Assembly (NCBI RefSeq): GCF_003952165.1
Contig: NZ_RXFT01000018.1
Span: forward strand, 1 to 64,000
DNA: 64,000 nt
From: Variovorax guangxiensis
GTDB taxonomy: Bacteria; Pseudomonadota; Gammaproteobacteria; Burkholderiales; Burkholderiaceae_C
Reading direction: 5' to 3'
The position numbers were made by a program, and so were the translations under genes. Within the stretch, counting starts at the first letter, position 1; every line of letters starts with the position of its first letter. Of this stretch, positions 8,584 through 17,610 are shown piece by piece. Below the pieces are notes generated by a model. The model was given only the letters and a program-made list of their open reading frames with translations, ran no database searches and was not told the DNA's origin.

Positions 8584-9563
8584 TCGCGCGGGCCCGCCGA
8601 GAGCTGGTGCGATTCCTTCAGTTCGCGGTCGAAGCAGCGCTGGAAGTACTCGGCCACCAGCGGGCGTTCGGCGTCGTCGCACTTGTTGACGAAGGAAAGG
8701 CGGAAGGCCAGCGCCGGGTCCTTGAATATCTCGATGTTCTCGGCCCAGGTGATGACGGTGCGCGGCGACATCAGCGTCGAGAGGTCGCCGGCCGCGAAGC
8801 CCTTTCGCGTGAGGTCGGCCACGGCCACCATCGATGCGACCAGCTTCGTGCCCGCCTCGTCGGCCAGCGAAGGCACGCGCGCCTGCACGATGGCGATTTC
8901 TTCCGCGGCCGGCAGGTAGTCGAGCGAGGCCACGATGTTCCAGCGGTCGATCTGCGCGTGGTTGAGCCGCTGCGCGCCGTGGTAGAGGCCATTGAGGTTG
9001 CCCAGGCCCACGGTGTTGGCGGTGGCGAAGAGGCGGAAGTAGGGGTGCGGGCGCAGCACCCGGTTCTGGTCCATCAGCGTGAACTTGCCGTCGCGCTCCA
9101 GGATGCGCTGGATGACGAACATCACGTCGGGCCGGCCCGCGTCGTACTCGTCGAAGATCAGTGCCACCGGCCGCTGCAGAGCCCAGGGCACGATGCCTTG
9201 CTGGAACTCGGTGACCTGCTGGCCTTCGCGCAGCACCACCGCGTCTTTTCCCACCAGGTCGAGCCGGCTGATGTGGCCGTCGAGGTTGAGCCGCACGCAG
9301 GGCCAGTTCAGGCGCGCCGCCACTTGCTCGATGTGGGTCGACTTGCCGGTGCCGTGCAGGCCCTGCACCATCACGCGCCGGTCGCGCATGAAGCCCGCAA
9401 GGATGGCGAGCGTCACGTCGGGGTTGAAGCGGTAGACCGCGTCGACCTCGGGCACATGGTCATCGCGCTCGCTGAAGGCGGGCACGCGCAGCTCGGAGTC
9501 GATGCCGAACACCTCGCGCACGCTGAGCATCCGGTCGGGTCGAAGGTCGGCGGTGTCGGTCAT
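8580..9563 (-). CDS. CobS-like AAA+ ATPase
   Basis: A 327-residue MoxR-group AAA+ ATPase closely resembling CobS of aerobic cobaltochelatase. Walker A GLHGTGKS is at 68-75, Walker B ALIFDEYD at 134-141, and sensor-region stretches LFATANTVGLG and LMSPRTVITWAENIEIF are present. STHIEQVAARLNWPCVR and DLVGKDAVV are typical of CobS itself. It lies 25 bases downstream of the second IclR gene and overlaps the CobT-like gene by 4 bases, giving a three-gene leftward unit divergent from xsc. Whether it serves cobalamin synthesis or another metal-loading task in sulfonate metabolism cannot be told from sequence. Confidence 0.85.
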   Translation of the reverse strand: MTDTADLRPDRMLSVREVFGIDSELRVPAFSERDDHVPEVDAVYRFNPDVTLAILAGFMRDRRVMVQGLHGTGKSTHIEQVAARLNWPCVRLNLDGHISRLDLVGKDAVVLREGQQVTEFQQGIVPWALQRPVALIFDEYDAGRPDVMFVIQRILERDGKFTLMDQNRVLRPHPYFRLFATANTVGLGNLNGLYHGAQRLNHAQIDRWNIVASLDYLPAAEEIAIVQARVPSLADEAGTKLVASMVAVADLTRKGFAAGDLSTLMSPRTVITWAENIEIFKDPALAFRLSFVNKCDDAERPLVAEYFQRCFDRELKESHQLSAGPRE

Positions 9564-9588
9564 GTCGGTTCCAGCGAAAGGGGGTTCT

Positions 9589-10428
9589 TCAGGCTTGCGC
9601 GCGGTCGGAGGCCGCGTCGGCGTCGATTCGGCTCAGTGCCTGCGCGGCACGCTGCAGCGCGGGCAGCAGCGTCTTCGCCTTGGCCGCGTCGAGCCGCATC
9701 ACCGGCGCCTGCACCGCGATGCAGAGGTTGGAGGGGGCGTCGTCGCCCGAGGGCACCAGCGTGGCGATGCACAGCAGGCCGGGCAGGAACTCCTCGTGGT
9801 CGATGGCGTAGCCGTCCTTGCGTACGCGCTGTACTTCCTTTTCCAGCGCCTCGGGATCGGTCAGCGTGCGGGGCGTGTAGGTTTCGAGCGGCGCATGAGA
9901 CAGCAGCCGGCGGCGCTGCGCCGCGCTCATCTGCGAGAGAAAGATCTTGCCGCTGGCCGAGCAGTGCACAGGCACGCGCGAACCCGAGTGCAGGTAGAAG
10001 CGCAGCGGCGCGGCGGTCTCCACGCGGTCGAGGTAGACGACCTCGCTGCCCGAGAGGGCGGTGAGGTTGCAGCTCTCGCCGATCTCTTCCACCAGTTGGC
10101 GCAGCACCGTGTGGCGCGCGCCGTGCAGGCTGTCGTTGAGTAGCAGGTTCTCGGCCAGCCGCCGCAGCCGCGTGCCGATGCCGTAGTGCCGGCCGTCGCC
10201 TTCGCGCTGCAGCAGCCCCGCGCCTTCGAGCTGCTGCAGCATGCGGTGCAAGGTCGGTTTGGGCAGGCCGGTTTCTTCCACCAGGCCCTGCAGCGAATAG
10301 CGCTGGTCTTTCGCGGCCATGACTTCGAGCAGCGCGAACAGGCGCATGGTGGGCGAGTCACCACCCGAGCCGGCCGGTTCGGCGGCGTCCACGGAAAGCC
10401 CTTTGACGATCTTCATGGCGCGGATCAT
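9589..10428 (-). CDS. IclR-family regulator divergent from xsc
   Basis: An IclR-type regulator of 279 residues. The N-terminal HTH reads SLQGLVEETGLPKPTLHRML, and the effector domain includes SGSEVVYLDRVETAAPLRFY and HCSASGKIFLSQM. It is transcribed away from xsc across a 160-base region holding a strong promoter and several GTTCC-type half-sites, so it most likely controls xsc-ackA and its own operon with the CobS/CobT-like genes. Two in-frame ATGs (10428 and 10416) are possible starts; neither has a clear ribosome binding site. The protein is distinct from the IclR member at 5919-6728. Confidence 0.87.
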   Translation of the reverse strand: MIRAMKIVKGLSVDAAEPAGSGGDSPTMRLFALLEVMAAKDQRYSLQGLVEETGLPKPTLHRMLQQLEGAGLLQREGDGRHYGIGTRLRRLAENLLLNDSLHGARHTVLRQLVEEIGESCNLTALSGSEVVYLDRVETAAPLRFYLHSGSRVPVHCSASGKIFLSQMSAAQRRRLLSHAPLETYTPRTLTDPEALEKEVQRVRKDGYAIDHEEFLPGLLCIATLVPSGDDAPSNLCIAVQAPVMRLDAAKAKTLLPALQRAAQALSRIDADAASDRAQA

Positions 10429-10478
10429 AGGTGTTTTACAAAAAAAAGAGACAACGCGTTCCGATTTTTGTAAATTGT

Positions 10479-10507
10479 TTGACGCGATGCCGATGCCGTC
10501 CTATATT
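10479..10507 (+). promoter_or_regulatory. Sigma-70-type promoter of xsc
   Basis: A -35 box TTGACG (10479-10484), a spacer of exactly 17 bases and a -10 box TATATT (10502-10507) point rightward into xsc. Transcription should begin near 10514. The -10 box runs into the first palindrome of the operator region. Confidence 0.7.
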
Positions 10508-10540
10508 CCGCCGGAATGAATTCCGGAACAAGCCGTTCCG
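10505..10540. promoter_or_regulatory. Cluster of IclR-type half-sites at the xsc start site
   Basis: ATTCCG and CGGAAT face each other around one base (10505-10517), followed by the perfect palindrome TTCCGGAA (10521-10528) and another GTTCCG (10535-10540). A further GTTCCG lies upstream at 10458-10463. Sites overlapping the -10 box and start site would block transcription when occupied, which suits a repressor released by an inducer. Confidence 0.55.
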
Positions 10541-10588
10541 ACTTTTAGAGCGAAACCCGCCCCTTCATCCTTCCAGGAGACGCCTCCC

Positions 10589-12412
10589 ATGAGCCAGAAG
10601 CAAGCCGCAGCCCCCGCACGCGAAGCCGTCAAGGGCGTGCAGAAGATGACGCCCTCCGAGGCTTTCGTCGAGACCATGGTCGCCAATGGCGTGACCGACA
10701 TCTTCGGCATCATGGGCTCGGCCTTCATGGACGCGATGGACATCTTCGCGCCCGCGGGCATCCGCCTCATTCCGGTGGTGCACGAGCAGGGCGGCGCCCA
10801 CATGGCCGACGGCTATGCGCGCGTGTCGGGCCGCCACGGCCTCGTCATCGGCCAGAACGGCCCCGGCATCAGCAACTGCGTGACAGCCGTCGCGGCCGCC
10901 TACTGGGCGCACAGCCCGGTCGTGATGATCACGCCCGAAACCGGCACCATGGGCATGGGCCTGGGCGGCTTCCAGGAAGCCAACCAGCTGCCGATGTTCC
11001 AGGAGTTCACCAAGTACCAGGGCCACGTCAACAACCCCAAGCGCATGGCCGAGTACACCGCGCGCTGCTTTGACCGCGCCATCTCCGAGATGGGCCCGAC
11101 GCAGCTGAACATTCCGCGCGATTACTTCTACGGCGAGATCCAGTGCGAGATCCCGAAGCCGATGCGCGTGGAGCGCGGCGCGGGCGGCGAGAACAGCCTG
11201 AATGCGGCGGTCGAGTTGCTGGCCTCCGCAAAATTCCCGGTGATCCTCTCGGGCGGCGGCGTGGTCATGGGCGACGCGGTGGAGGAGTGCAAGGCACTCG
11301 CCGAGCGCCTGGGTGCGCCGGTGGCCAACGGCTACCTGCGCAACGACTCCTTCCCCGCGAGCCATCCGCTGTGGGCCGGCCCGCTGGGCTACCAGGGCTC
11401 CAAGGCCGCGATGAAGCTGATCGCGCAGGCCGACGTGGTGCTCGCGCTCGGCTCGCGCATGGGTCCCTTCGGCACGCTGCCGCAGCATGGCATGGACTAC
11501 TGGCCGAAGGAGGCGAAGATCATCCAGGTCGAGGCCGACCACACCAACCTGGGCCTGGTGAAGAAGATCACCGTGGGCATCCACGGCGACGCCAAGGCCA
11601 CGGCCAAGGAACTGCTCAAGCGCCTGCAGGGCAAGACACTGGCCTGCGATGCCACCAAGGCCGAGCGCGCCGAGAAGATCAAGGCCGAGAAGGCCGCGTG
11701 GGAGAAAGAGCTCGACGAATGGACCCACGAGCGCGACCAGTTCAGCCTCGACGCCATCGAGGAAGCGAAAGGCGAGAAGACGCCCACCGGCGGCAGCTAC
11801 CTGCACCCGCGCCAGGTGCTGCGCGAACTCGAGAAGGCCATGCCGCCGCGCGTGATGGTCTCCACCGACATCGGCAACATCAACGCCATCGCCAACAGCT
11901 ACCTGCGCTTCGAGGAGCCGCGCAGCTTCTTCGCGCCGATGAGCTTCGGCAACTGCGGCTACTCGCTGCCCACCATGATCGGCGCCAAGTGCGCGGCGCC
12001 CGACCGCCCGGCCGTGGCCTATGCTGGCGACGGCGCCTGGGGCATGAGCCTGGTCGAGATCATGACGGCCGTGCGCCACGACATCCCGGTAACGGCGGTG
12101 GTCTTCCACAACCGCCAGTGGGGCGCGGAGAAGAAGAACCAGGTCGACTTCTACAACCGCCGCTTCGTGGCCGGCGAGCTCGAGAGCGAGAGCTTCGCGG
12201 GCATCGCCAAGGCCATGGGCGCCGAGGGCATCGTGGTCGACAGGCTCGAAGACGTGGGCCCGGCGCTGAAGAAAGCCATCGACATGCAGATGAACGAGCG
12301 CAAGACCTGCGTGATCGAGATCATGTGCACCCGCGAGCTGGGCGACCCGTTCCGCCGCGACGCGCTGTCCAAGCCGGTCCGATTCCTCGACAAGTACAAG
12401 GACTACGTCTGA
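10589..12412 (+). CDS. xsc: Sulfoacetaldehyde acetyltransferase
   Basis: A 607-residue thiamine-diphosphate enzyme. Xsc converts sulfoacetaldehyde and phosphate to acetyl phosphate and sulfite, the desulfonating step of C2-sulfonate degradation. The N-terminal ThDP glutamate sits in VVHEQGGAHMADGYARV; the C-terminal ThDP/Mg motif begins AGDGAWGMSLVEIM and continues to VVFHNRQWGAEKKNQVDFY. The length and the stretch FGIMGSAFMDAMDIFAPAGI are characteristic of Xsc rather than acetolactate synthase. A clear AGGAGA precedes the ATG. It lies downstream of a strong promoter with IclR-type sites and 14 bases upstream of acetate kinase. Confidence 0.96.
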   Translation: MSQKQAAAPAREAVKGVQKMTPSEAFVETMVANGVTDIFGIMGSAFMDAMDIFAPAGIRLIPVVHEQGGAHMADGYARVSGRHGLVIGQNGPGISNCVTAVAAAYWAHSPVVMITPETGTMGMGLGGFQEANQLPMFQEFTKYQGHVNNPKRMAEYTARCFDRAISEMGPTQLNIPRDYFYGEIQCEIPKPMRVERGAGGENSLNAAVELLASAKFPVILSGGGVVMGDAVEECKALAERLGAPVANGYLRNDSFPASHPLWAGPLGYQGSKAAMKLIAQADVVLALGSRMGPFGTLPQHGMDYWPKEAKIIQVEADHTNLGLVKKITVGIHGDAKATAKELLKRLQGKTLACDATKAERAEKIKAEKAAWEKELDEWTHERDQFSLDAIEEAKGEKTPTGGSYLHPRQVLRELEKAMPPRVMVSTDIGNINAIANSYLRFEEPRSFFAPMSFGNCGYSLPTMIGAKCAAPDRPAVAYAGDGAWGMSLVEIMTAVRHDIPVTAVVFHNRQWGAEKKNQVDFYNRRFVAGELESESFAGIAKAMGAEGIVVDRLEDVGPALKKAIDMQMNERKTCVIEIMCTRELGDPFRRDALSKPVRFLDKYKDYV

Positions 12413-12426
12413 ACTCCAGCCACTCC

Positions 12427-13632
12427 ATGACCGGTTCGCTGCTGACGCTCAACGCGGGTTCGTCGTCCATCAAGGTCGCGCTGTTCGACGCGGCCGGCGA
12501 TGGCGATACCGCGCTGCCGGCGGCGCGCTGGTCGGGGCAGGCGGATGGGTTGGGCGCGGGCCTGAAGGCGCGGCTGCGCATTCGCGATGCGCAAGGGCAG
12601 ACGCTGCACGACACGCCGCTCGAAGGCGCGCAGGCTTCGCACCAGGGCGCGCTTGCGGCGCTGCTCGACTGGCATGCGAAGCAATCGGCAGGAGGGCGCA
12701 TCGCAGCCGTGGGCCATCGCATCGTGCATGGCGGCGCGGATTTCGTTGCGCCGGTTCGCATCGATGCCGGCGTGCTCGAAGCGCTGGACAGGCTGGAACC
12801 GCTGGCGCCGCTGCACCAGCCTCACAACCTCGCGGGCGTGCGCGCGGCGATGGCCGCCTTCGATGGCGTGCCGCAGGTGGCCTGCTTCGACACAGCCTTC
12901 CACGCGGCACAGCCCGAGGTCAACCGGCGCTTCGCGCTGCCGCGCGAGTTGCACGACGCGGGTGTGCGCCGCTACGGCTTCCACGGCCTTTCCTATGAAT
13001 CCATCGTCGCGCAGTTCGCGGGCATCGCCCCCGAACTGGCGCAGCGGCGCGTGATCGTCGCGCACCTCGGCAACGGCGCCTCGATGTGCGCCATCGCGCA
13101 GGGCCGCTCGGTCGCGACGACGATGACCTTCTCTCCACTCGATGGCCTCACGATGGGCACGCGCTGCGGCCACATCGACGCGGCCGTCGTGCTCTACCTG
13201 ATGCGCTCGCGCGGCATGTCGGCCGACGAGGTCGAAGCGCTGCTGTTCCGCCAGTCGGGGCTGCTCGGCATCTCGGGCGTGTCCAGCGACATGCGCGTGC
13301 TGGAGGCCTCGGCGGAGCCTGCCGCCGCCGAGGCCATCGGCCACTTCGCCGAACAGGTGGTCCAGCACATGGGCAGCCTCGCGGCGGCGCTGCGCGGGGT
13401 CGATGCTATCGTGTTCACTGGCGGAATCGGCGAGAACGGCGCCGCGCTGCGCGAGCGCATCCTCGAAGACTGCGAATGGTTGGGCGTGAATGTCGATGCC
13501 GCAGCAAATCGTGGCAAGGGCGCAGCGCGGCTCACCACGGCGGAAAGCCCGGTCAGTGCCTGGGTGCTGCGCACCGACGAAGAAGCGGTGATCGCGCGGC
13601 ACACGGCGCGCGTGCTGCGCGCCGCTGCCTGA
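12427..13632 (+). CDS. ackA: Acetate kinase
   Basis: A 401-residue member of the acetokinase family. NAGSSSIKVALFD at the N-terminus, VGHRIVHGG, ACFDTAFH, HLGNGASMCAI and FTGGIGENG are the phosphate and nucleotide-binding motifs of the ASKHA fold. In this operon it should convert the acetyl phosphate made by Xsc to acetate with formation of ATP. Most described xsc loci carry phosphotransacetylase instead; the only trace of pta in this window is a broken gene at 42341-42627. The gene ends 10 bases before the end of the convergent LysR gene. Confidence 0.93.
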   Translation: MTGSLLTLNAGSSSIKVALFDAAGDGDTALPAARWSGQADGLGAGLKARLRIRDAQGQTLHDTPLEGAQASHQGALAALLDWHAKQSAGGRIAAVGHRIVHGGADFVAPVRIDAGVLEALDRLEPLAPLHQPHNLAGVRAAMAAFDGVPQVACFDTAFHAAQPEVNRRFALPRELHDAGVRRYGFHGLSYESIVAQFAGIAPELAQRRVIVAHLGNGASMCAIAQGRSVATTMTFSPLDGLTMGTRCGHIDAAVVLYLMRSRGMSADEVEALLFRQSGLLGISGVSSDMRVLEASAEPAAAEAIGHFAEQVVQHMGSLAAALRGVDAIVFTGGIGENGAALRERILEDCEWLGVNVDAAANRGKGAARLTTAESPVSAWVLRTDEEAVIARHTARVLRAAA

Positions 13633-13642
13633 CACCTTCTTT

Positions 13643-14587
13643 CTAGCGCGACGAGGAGGCGCGCGGCACGATGGCGCCGCAGTGGCGCAGGAAGTCGGCC
13701 GTCGCGCGGCCCAGCAGCTTGTCGCGGTGCATCACCGTCGCCAGCCGCCGCACGCCGGCCGGCAGCCGCGTGCGCAGTTCCACCAGGTGCCCGTCTTCCA
13801 GCGCCTGCGCCACCGTGTAGCGCGAGAGGCAGGCCAGCCCGGTGCCCGACGCCACGACGCGCTTGATGGCCTCGGTGCTGCCCAGCTCGAAGCCCACGTG
13901 CACCTGCTCCAGGTTCTGGATCAGCCATGCGTCCGTCACCTGCCGCGTGCCCGAGCCGTGCTCGCGCAGCACCCAGGTCGCCTGCGAGAGCTGCCTGTGC
14001 GTGGCGACGCGGCCCGCCAGCTCGTGGCCGGGCGCGGCGACGATCACCAGTTCGTCTTCGCGCCAGGGCCGCACCACGAGGTCGGGGTGCGTCTGCGGGC
14101 CTTCGATGAAGCCCACGTCCACGTCGAAGCCCGCCACCGCCTCGATCACGTCGTGCGTGTTCGCGATGTGCAGGTGCACCTGGCTCTGCGGATGCAGCGC
14201 CGTCCAGGTCGACACCCGCTCCGGCAGCAGGTACTCGCCGATGGTGAAGCTGGCCGCCACGCGCAGCGGCGCCGCATGCTCGCCGCTGAAGAGCGCCTCG
14301 ACCTCCGCGGCCTGGTCGAGCAGCGCCTGCGCTTTGGGCAGCAGTGCGCGGCCGTTCTCGTTGAGCACCAGCCGGCGCCCCAGCCGGTCGAAGAGCTGCA
14401 CACCCACCGAAGACTCCAGGTCGGCCAGCGCGCTGCTGGCCGCCGACTGCGAACGGGCGATGCGGTCCGCCGCGGCGCGGGTGCTGCCTTCGCGCGCTGT
14501 GGCGACGAAAACCTCGAGCTGGCGCAGGTTCAGGCGCAGGCGGGAGCTCGATGCAGCACCCTGCGGCTGATCAGTTTTTCCGGTCAT
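13643..14587 (-). CDS. LysR-family regulator divergent from soeABC
   Basis: A 314-residue LysR-type regulator. The HTH (LRQLEVFVATAREGSTRAAADR with SQSAASSALADLE) is followed by a co-inducer domain resembling the CysL/CbbR group (GEYLLPERVSTW, GFIEGPQTHPDLVV). It is transcribed away from soeA over an 83-base gap, the standard arrangement for a LysR regulator and its target. The chosen start is the ATG at 14587; reading can continue upstream without a stop but would enter the shared promoter region. It likely activates sulfite oxidation genes in response to sulfite or a related anion, which is inference. Confidence 0.88.
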   Translation of the reverse strand: MTGKTDQPQGAASSSRLRLNLRQLEVFVATAREGSTRAAADRIARSQSAASSALADLESSVGVQLFDRLGRRLVLNENGRALLPKAQALLDQAAEVEALFSGEHAAPLRVAASFTIGEYLLPERVSTWTALHPQSQVHLHIANTHDVIEAVAGFDVDVGFIEGPQTHPDLVVRPWREDELVIVAAPGHELAGRVATHRQLSQATWVLREHGSGTRQVTDAWLIQNLEQVHVGFELGSTEAIKRVVASGTGLACLSRYTVAQALEDGHLVELRTRLPAGVRRLATVMHRDKLLGRATADFLRHCGAIVPRASSSR

Positions 14588-14670
14588 GGTGAGCGATATT
14601 CTCTGCTTTTTCGTTTGATCGAGGCTGCATACCATCGAGCGGACCCCGCCTGAAAACAAAGGACCGCCAA

Positions 14671-17610
14671 GTGTTCAGCTTCCTGTCTCGCGAGCCCGTG
14701 CACGACCCGCTGGTGGCGCCCACGCCCACGGCCGACACCACGGTCAAGACCACCACCTGCTACATGTGCGCCTGCCGCTGCGGCATTCGCGTGCACCTGC
14801 GGGAGGGCGAGAAGGGCCCCGAGGTGCGCTACATCGACGGCAACCCGAACCACCCCCTGAACCAGGGCGTGATCTGTGCCAAGGGCTCTTCGGGGATCAT
14901 GAAGCAGGTGTCTCCCGCGCGCATCACGCAGCCGCTGCTGCGCAAGGCCGGCAGCGAGCGCGGAGCGGGCGAGTTCGAGCCGATCAGCTGGGAGCGCGCC
15001 TTCGATATGCTGACCGAGCGGCTCGCGAAGATCCGCGCCACCGATCCGAAGAAGTTCGCGCTCTTCACCGGGCGCGACCAGATGCAGGCGCTCACGGGCC
15101 TCTTCGCGCGGCAGTTCGGCACACCCAACTACGCGGCGCACGGCGGCTTCTGCTCGGTCAACATGGCCGCGGGAATGATCTACACCATCGGCGGCAGCTT
15201 CTGGGAGTTCGGCGGGCCCGACCTGGAACGCGCAAAGCTCTTCGTGATGATCGGCACGGCAGAGGACCATCACAGCAACCCGATGAAGATCGCCATCAGC
15301 AAGTTCAAGCGGGCGGGCGGGCGCTTCATCTCCATCAATCCGGTGCGCACCGGCTATTCGGCCATCGCCGACGAGTGGATTCCGATCAAGCCCGGCACCG
15401 ACGGCGCGCTCTTCATGGCGCTGCTGCACGAGCTGATCGGCAACGAGCTGGTGGACCATGCGTTCCTCAAGCGCTTCACCAACGCGCCGCAGCTGGTGGT
15501 GCTCGACGACTGCGAGCGCGAAGGTCTGTTCGCCTTCGATCCCGAGCGAGGCCCACCGGGCGACGGCCGCAACCCGCACAACAAGCTGGTGTGGGACAAG
15601 GCCAGCGGCAGCGTGAAGCCCGCGTACCCCGAAGGCATCGCCGACGGCTGCGACCCCGCGCTCGAAGGCCACTACACGCTGGCCGACGGCACGCGCGTCG
15701 CGCCTTCGTTCCAGCTGCTGCGCGAGCGCGTCGCAAGCTGCACGCCCGAGTGGGCGCAGGCCATCACCGGCATCGACGCGGCACGCATCCGCAAGCTGGC
15801 GCGCGAGATGGGCGAGACCGCGCTCAAGCAGGCCTTCGAGCTGCCCATTCCATGGACCGACGCATGGGGCAAGCGGCACGAGACCACACAGGCCCGGCCC
15901 GTGGCCTTCCATGCGATGCGCGGGCTGGCTGCGCATTCCAACGGCTTCCAGACGGTGCGCGCGCTTGCGGTGCTGATGAGCGTGCTCGGCACCATCGATG
16001 CGCCGGGCGGCTTCAGGCACAAGGCGCCTTACCCGCGCCACATCGTGCCGAACTACAGGGCCTTCAACGACCCCGGAATGATCCAGCCGAACACGCCGCT
16101 CAATGCCGCGCCGCTGGGCTTTCCGGCCAGTCCCGACGAGCTGGCGATCAACCCCGACGGCTCGCCGATCCGCATCGACCACGCGTTCTCGTGGGAGCAC
16201 CCGCTGTCGGCGCACGGGCTGATGCACAACGTGATCACCAACGCGGTGAAGGGCGACCCGTACCGCATCGACACGCTGCTGATCTTCATGGCCAACATGG
16301 CCTGGAACTCCAGCATGAACACCATGGCGGTGCGCGAGATGCTCAACCGCAAGGACGAGAAGGGCGAGCACATGATCCCCTTCCTGGTGGTGTGCGACGC
16401 CTTCCAGAGCGAGACCGTGGCATTCGCCGACCTCGTGCTGCCCGACACCACCTACCTGGAGCGCCACGACGTGATGGGCATGCTCGACAGGCCCATCTCG
16501 GAGTTCGACGGGCCGGTGGATTCGGTGCGCATTCCGGTGGTGCCGCCCACGGGGCAGTGCAAGCCCTTCCAGGAGGTGCTGATCGAGCTGGCCTCGAGGC
16601 TGAAGTTTCCGGCCTTCACCACGCCCGAGGGTGGGCGCAAGTACAGCGGCTACCCCGACTTCATCGTCAACTTCGAGCCGCAGCCGGGCATCGGCTTTCT
16701 GATGGGATGGCGCGGCAAGGACGGCACCGAGCACCTGCGCGGCGCGCCCAACCCGAAGCAGTGGGAGGCCTACGAGAAGAACAACTGCGTTTTCCAGTAC
16801 CACATGCCCGAGGGCATGCACTACATGCGCAACTGGAACCGCGAGTACCTCGACTTCGCGAAGGACAAGGGCTGGCGCCAGCGCAACGACCCGGTGCAAC
16901 TGGCGCTCTACTCCGACACGCTGCAGACCTTCAGGCTCGCGGCGCAGGGCAAGAGCGCGGGGCGGCAGCCGCCCGAGGCGCTGCGCGAGCGCATCGACAA
17001 GTACTTCGATCCGCTGCCCTTCTGGTATCCGCCGCTCGAAGAGGCCGCGACCGACCTCGATGCGTTTCCGCTCAACGCGCTCACGCAGCGGCCTATGGCC
17101 ATGTACCACTCGTGGGACTCGCAGAACGCATGGCTGCGGCAGATCCACAGCCACAACTACCTGCACGTGAACCCGGTGACGGCGCAGGCCGCGGGTATCG
17201 CCGACGGCGGCTGGTGCTGGGTCGAGAGCCGTTGGGGCAAGGTGCGCTGCATGCTGCGCCACAGTGAGGCGGTGGAGCCGGGCACCGTGTGGACCTGGAA
17301 CGCCATCGGCAAGGCCGACGGCGCATGGCAGCTCGCGCCGGGCGCGGACGAGGCGCGCAAGGGCTTCCTGCTGAACCATCTCATCAGCGAGGAGCTGCCC
17401 TGTGCAGGCACCGCGAGCGGGACCATCAGCAACTCCGACCCGATCACCGGGCAGGCCGGCTGGTACGACGTGCGGGTGCGCATACGGCCGGCCGAGCCGG
17501 GGGAGCCCGAGGAGAGCTATCCGCAGGTCGCGAGCATGCCGGCGGTGCCCGGCGTGCTGGGCAAGGCGGCGAGCGTGCTGACCTACTTCGCGGGGAGGAA
17601 CAGGAAATGA
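14671..17610 (+). CDS. soeA: Sulfite dehydrogenase (quinone) molybdopterin subunit SoeA
   Basis: A 979-residue molybdopterin oxidoreductase of the DMSO reductase family. The N-terminal [4Fe-4S] site uses Cys30, Cys33, Cys37 and Cys69 (C-x2-C-x3-C-x31-C). There is no twin-arginine signal, so the enzyme should face the cytoplasm, as described for SoeABC. The C-terminal molydopterin dinucleotide-binding domain includes AMYHSWDSQNAWLRQIHSHN. With SoeB and SoeC it would oxidise sulfite from the Xsc reaction to sulfate and pass electrons to quinone. The start is GTG with AAAGGA upstream. Tetrathionate or polysulfide reductase-type subunits are the nearest alternatives, but gene order and sulfonate context favour SoeA. 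Confidence 0.85.
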   Translation: MFSFLSREPVHDPLVAPTPTADTTVKTTTCYMCACRCGIRVHLREGEKGPEVRYIDGNPNHPLNQGVICAKGSSGIMKQVSPARITQPLLRKAGSERGAGEFEPISWERAFDMLTERLAKIRATDPKKFALFTGRDQMQALTGLFARQFGTPNYAAHGGFCSVNMAAGMIYTIGGSFWEFGGPDLERAKLFVMIGTAEDHHSNPMKIAISKFKRAGGRFISINPVRTGYSAIADEWIPIKPGTDGALFMALLHELIGNELVDHAFLKRFTNAPQLVVLDDCEREGLFAFDPERGPPGDGRNPHNKLVWDKASGSVKPAYPEGIADGCDPALEGHYTLADGTRVAPSFQLLRERVASCTPEWAQAITGIDAARIRKLAREMGETALKQAFELPIPWTDAWGKRHETTQARPVAFHAMRGLAAHSNGFQTVRALAVLMSVLGTIDAPGGFRHKAPYPRHIVPNYRAFNDPGMIQPNTPLNAAPLGFPASPDELAINPDGSPIRIDHAFSWEHPLSAHGLMHNVITNAVKGDPYRIDTLLIFMANMAWNSSMNTMAVREMLNRKDEKGEHMIPFLVVCDAFQSETVAFADLVLPDTTYLERHDVMGMLDRPISEFDGPVDSVRIPVVPPTGQCKPFQEVLIELASRLKFPAFTTPEGGRKYSGYPDFIVNFEPQPGIGFLMGWRGKDGTEHLRGAPNPKQWEAYEKNNCVFQYHMPEGMHYMRNWNREYLDFAKDKGWRQRNDPVQLALYSDTLQTFRLAAQGKSAGRQPPEALRERIDKYFDPLPFWYPPLEEAATDLDAFPLNALTQRPMAMYHSWDSQNAWLRQIHSHNYLHVNPVTAQAAGIADGGWCWVESRWGKVRCMLRHSEAVEPGTVWTWNAIGKADGAWQLAPGADEARKGFLLNHLISEELPCAGTASGTISNSDPITGQAGWYDVRVRIRPAEPGEPEESYPQVASMPAVPGVLGKAASVLTYFAGRNRK

